Positions 31,196-32,929 of a DNA stretch of 32,929 nt are shown here, one piece after another (within the stretch, counting starts at the first letter, position 1; the number at the start of each line of letters is the position of its first letter). The notes under the pieces were generated by a model that saw only the letters and a program-made list of their open reading frames with translations, had not been told where the DNA came from and ran no database searches. A program made the translations under genes and the position numbers. Source of the stretch: Promethearchaeota archaeon (GTDB lineage Archaea; Asgardarchaeota; Lokiarchaeia; Sigynarchaeales; SOKP01); NCBI GenBank assembly GCA_019894735.1, contig JAGXOB010000017.1:1-32929 (forward strand), given 5' to 3'.

Positions 31196-32929
31196 ATGTC
31201 AAATTTGCAGAGTAGCGTTTTGGTTATTGGAGGAGGAATCTCAGGGATGCAGGTATCCTTAGATCTATCTAAGTTAGGTTTTAAGGTATATTTAGTCGAA
31301 ATTAAACCAACTATAGGGGGTACTATGGCTCAATTAGACAAAATATATCCCACCCTTGATTGTAGTTTATGTATCTTAGCTCCGAAAATGGTTGATATAT
31401 ATAGAAATCCAAATATTGAGTTATTTTCTTATTCTTTTGTTAAAAATATTAGTGGATCTGCTGGTGATTACACAATAACAATTATAAAAAAGCCAAGATA
31501 TATAAAAGAAGACCTCTGTACAGGATGTGGAGATTGTGGCGAAATCTGTTCAGTTAGAGGAATTCCTAGCGAATTTGATACTCATTTAAAAACTCGAGGT
31601 GCGATATATATTCCGTTTCCATCATCAGTACCCCCAATATATCTCATTGATGAATCAAAATGTTTATATTTAAATTATAAAATATGTGGACTTTGTGCTA
31701 AAGCTTGTAATGCAGAAGCAATAGATTTTTTACAAAAACCAAAAGAAATAAATTTAAAAGTAGGGGCTATTGTTATTGCTACCGGACATAACCAAGAAAT
31801 GCCAGACGTTTATGATTCTTTTTCTGGCTCTTCCCCGAATGTTTTTTCTAGTATGCAATTTGAACGTCTTTTATCTGCAAATGGACCTACTGGTGGTCAA
31901 ATCATAAGATTAGATGATAAAAAACATCCTCATTCAATTGCTTTTATACAATGTGTTGGGTCTCGAGACGTTCATCATCCTGAATGTAAAAAATATTGTT
32001 CTGCCATATGTTGTATGAATTCGGCTAAAGAAGCAATTGTTGTTAAAGAACATGATCCAAATATTGAGTGTTATATTTTTAACACAGAAATCAGAGCTAA
32101 AGGTAAGAACTTTTATGAATTTATTGAAAAAAGTAAGAATGAATACAATGTTAAATATGTGAATGGTCATGTTTCATCTATCAAAGAAAATTTGGATAAT
32201 GGAAAATTAAAATTATATTACGAGGATATTGATAAAGGAAAAGTTGGAATTTTTGAAGTAGATATGGCTATATTAGCTAGTGCATTATCTCCAACTCCCT
32301 CTTATTATGAACTTTTAAGACAACTTAATGTGGGTTGTAACAATTTAGGTTATATTGGTGAAACAGATATAATCTTACTTGAAAAAAAGAATATATTCGT
32401 AACTGGTTATTCTAGAAAACCCAATGATATTCAAATGGCAGTTGTTGAAGGTTCTGCATGTGCTGCTAAAATTAGCGAAAAATTAGATTCTGTCAGATTT
32501 CAAAATATAAAAAAATTGAAATATCCTCCAGAAATACCCGTAAAACCAGAGGATGAACCTCGTGTAGGTATTTTAGTTTGTCAGTGTGGTCTTAATATCG
32601 GAGGTATTGTTAATGTTTCTGAAGTAGTAGAGTATGTTTCTAAATTGCCATATGTTGCACATGTTGAAGAAAATATGTATTCTTGTAGTTCTGATTCCCA
32701 AGAACGGATTAAAGAAATAATTCTAAAATATAATCTTAATAGATTTATAGTTGCTTCTTGTACCCCGCGAACTCATGAACAGCTTTTTAAAAATACTCTA
32801 AGAGAAGCTGGATTAAATCCATTTTTATTTGAACTAGTAAACATAAGAAACCAAGATTCTTGGGTCCATCAAAATGAACCTAAAAAGGCTACTAAAAAAG
32901 CATGTGATTTAATTAGAATGTATTTAGCA
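31196..32929 (+). CDS. hdrA: HdrA-type flavoprotein with a second HdrA unit starting at its C-terminal side, cut by window edge
   Basis: The frame is open from ATG 31196 to the edge (578 residues). It starts with the FAD-binding VLVIGGGISGMQ and GGTMAQLDKIYPTLDCSLC, then two ferredoxin-type motifs (CTGCGDCGEIC; then CLYLNYKICGLCAKAC, an unusual spacing), then FIQCVGSRD and YCSAICCMNSAK, with Cys where the minus-strand HdrA has Sec. From about residue 455 comes EPRVGILVCQCGLNIGG and IVASCTPRTHEQLF, ending in a helix with KKACDLIRMYLA. That is the N-terminal domain found at the START of canonical methanogen HdrA, so the protein seems to hold one HdrA core lacking that domain, followed by a full HdrA. 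It forms an operon with the zinc ribbon and HdrC-HdrB upstream. Confidence 0.87.
   Translation, partial: MSNLQSSVLVIGGGISGMQVSLDLSKLGFKVYLVEIKPTIGGTMAQLDKIYPTLDCSLCILAPKMVDIYRNPNIELFSYSFVKNISGSAGDYTITIIKKPRYIKEDLCTGCGDCGEICSVRGIPSEFDTHLKTRGAIYIPFPSSVPPIYLIDESKCLYLNYKICGLCAKACNAEAIDFLQKPKEINLKVGAIVIATGHNQEMPDVYDSFSGSSPNVFSSMQFERLLSANGPTGGQIIRLDDKKHPHSIAFIQCVGSRDVHHPECKKYCSAICCMNSAKEAIVVKEHDPNIECYIFNTEIRAKGKNFYEFIEKSKNEYNVKYVNGHVSSIKENLDNGKLKLYYEDIDKGKVGIFEVDMAILASALSPTPSYYELLRQLNVGCNNLGYIGETDIILLEKKNIFVTGYSRKPNDIQMAVVEGSACAAKISEKLDSVRFQNIKKLKYPPEIPVKPEDEPRVGILVCQCGLNIGGIVNVSEVVEYVSKLPYVAHVEENMYSCSSDSQERIKEIILKYNLNRFIVASCTPRTHEQLFKNTLREAGLNPFLFELVNIRNQDSWVHQNEPKKATKKACDLIRMYLA

Overview
This window looks like a chromosomal stretch from an Asgard archaeon of the Lokiarchaeota (Promethearchaeia) type. 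The grounds are: an Arf/Ras-like small GTPase fused to a longin-like N-terminal domain; an HdrA gene interrupted by one in-frame TGA at the position where other HdrA proteins have Cys or selenocysteine, followed by a 3'-UTR hairpin of the eukaryote-like SECIS kind described for Lokiarchaeota; archaeal TATA boxes and T-tract terminators; a NosD-type surface protein with a hydrophobic, basic C-terminal tail; and AT-rich DNA. The taxonomic call is inference, because no rRNA or ribosomal protein gene is present.

Layout. 1-5.3 kb (minus strand): 3'-truncated acetoacetyl-CoA synthetase, a phosphohexomutase, the longin-GTPase and a coiled-coil/zinc-ribbon protein. 5.4-8.8 kb: a ribbon-helix-helix regulator, a frame-disrupted small ORF, two small zinc-ribbon proteins, a NUDT19-like Nudix hydrolase and an old-yellow-enzyme reductase. 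8.9-13.4 kb (minus strand): a compact eight-gene operon running radical SAM/SPASM enzyme, four tandem small membrane peptides, a methyltransferase (overlapping the fourth peptide gene by 4 nt), a fifth peptide, and a multipass membrane protein. All peptides share an N-terminal 'G(K/R)xLGL(S/T/A)' helix, one membrane segment and a nearly invariant C-terminal tail 'YxxG(T/A)xYSTV(K/R)xKD(F/Y)'. A sixth peptide at 23.2 kb sits next to a second membrane protein that resembles the first one. This set looks like an undescribed peptide-modification or membrane-signalling system and is the main discovery candidate.

13.7-16.9 kb: two secreted, membrane-anchored surface proteins (a parallel beta-helix and a beta-propeller). 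16.9-22.2 kb: small membrane proteins, two metallo-beta-lactamase-fold hydrolases, a DUF423 protein, a FrnE/DsbA-like oxidoreductase, MscL, and a TIGR04076 gene co-transcribed with an MBL-fold gene behind a 24-bp palindrome and TATA box. 22.3-27.2 kb: the satellite peptide/membrane pair, a MoxR AAA+ ATPase with its VWA partner, an eight-TM protein and an RHH-like protein.

27.6-32.9 kb: two divergent heterodisulfide-reductase loci. The minus-strand locus has a 50-aa zinc ribbon, an N-terminally short selenocysteine-type HdrA and a SECIS-like hairpin. The plus-strand locus has a 53-aa zinc ribbon, a fused HdrC-HdrB (HdrD-like) subunit and a Cys-type HdrA with a second HdrA unit beginning before the window ends. 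These genes point to flavin-based electron bifurcation with heterodisulfide-like chemistry in an anaerobe. No tRNA, rRNA, CRISPR array, transposase or integrase was recognised.
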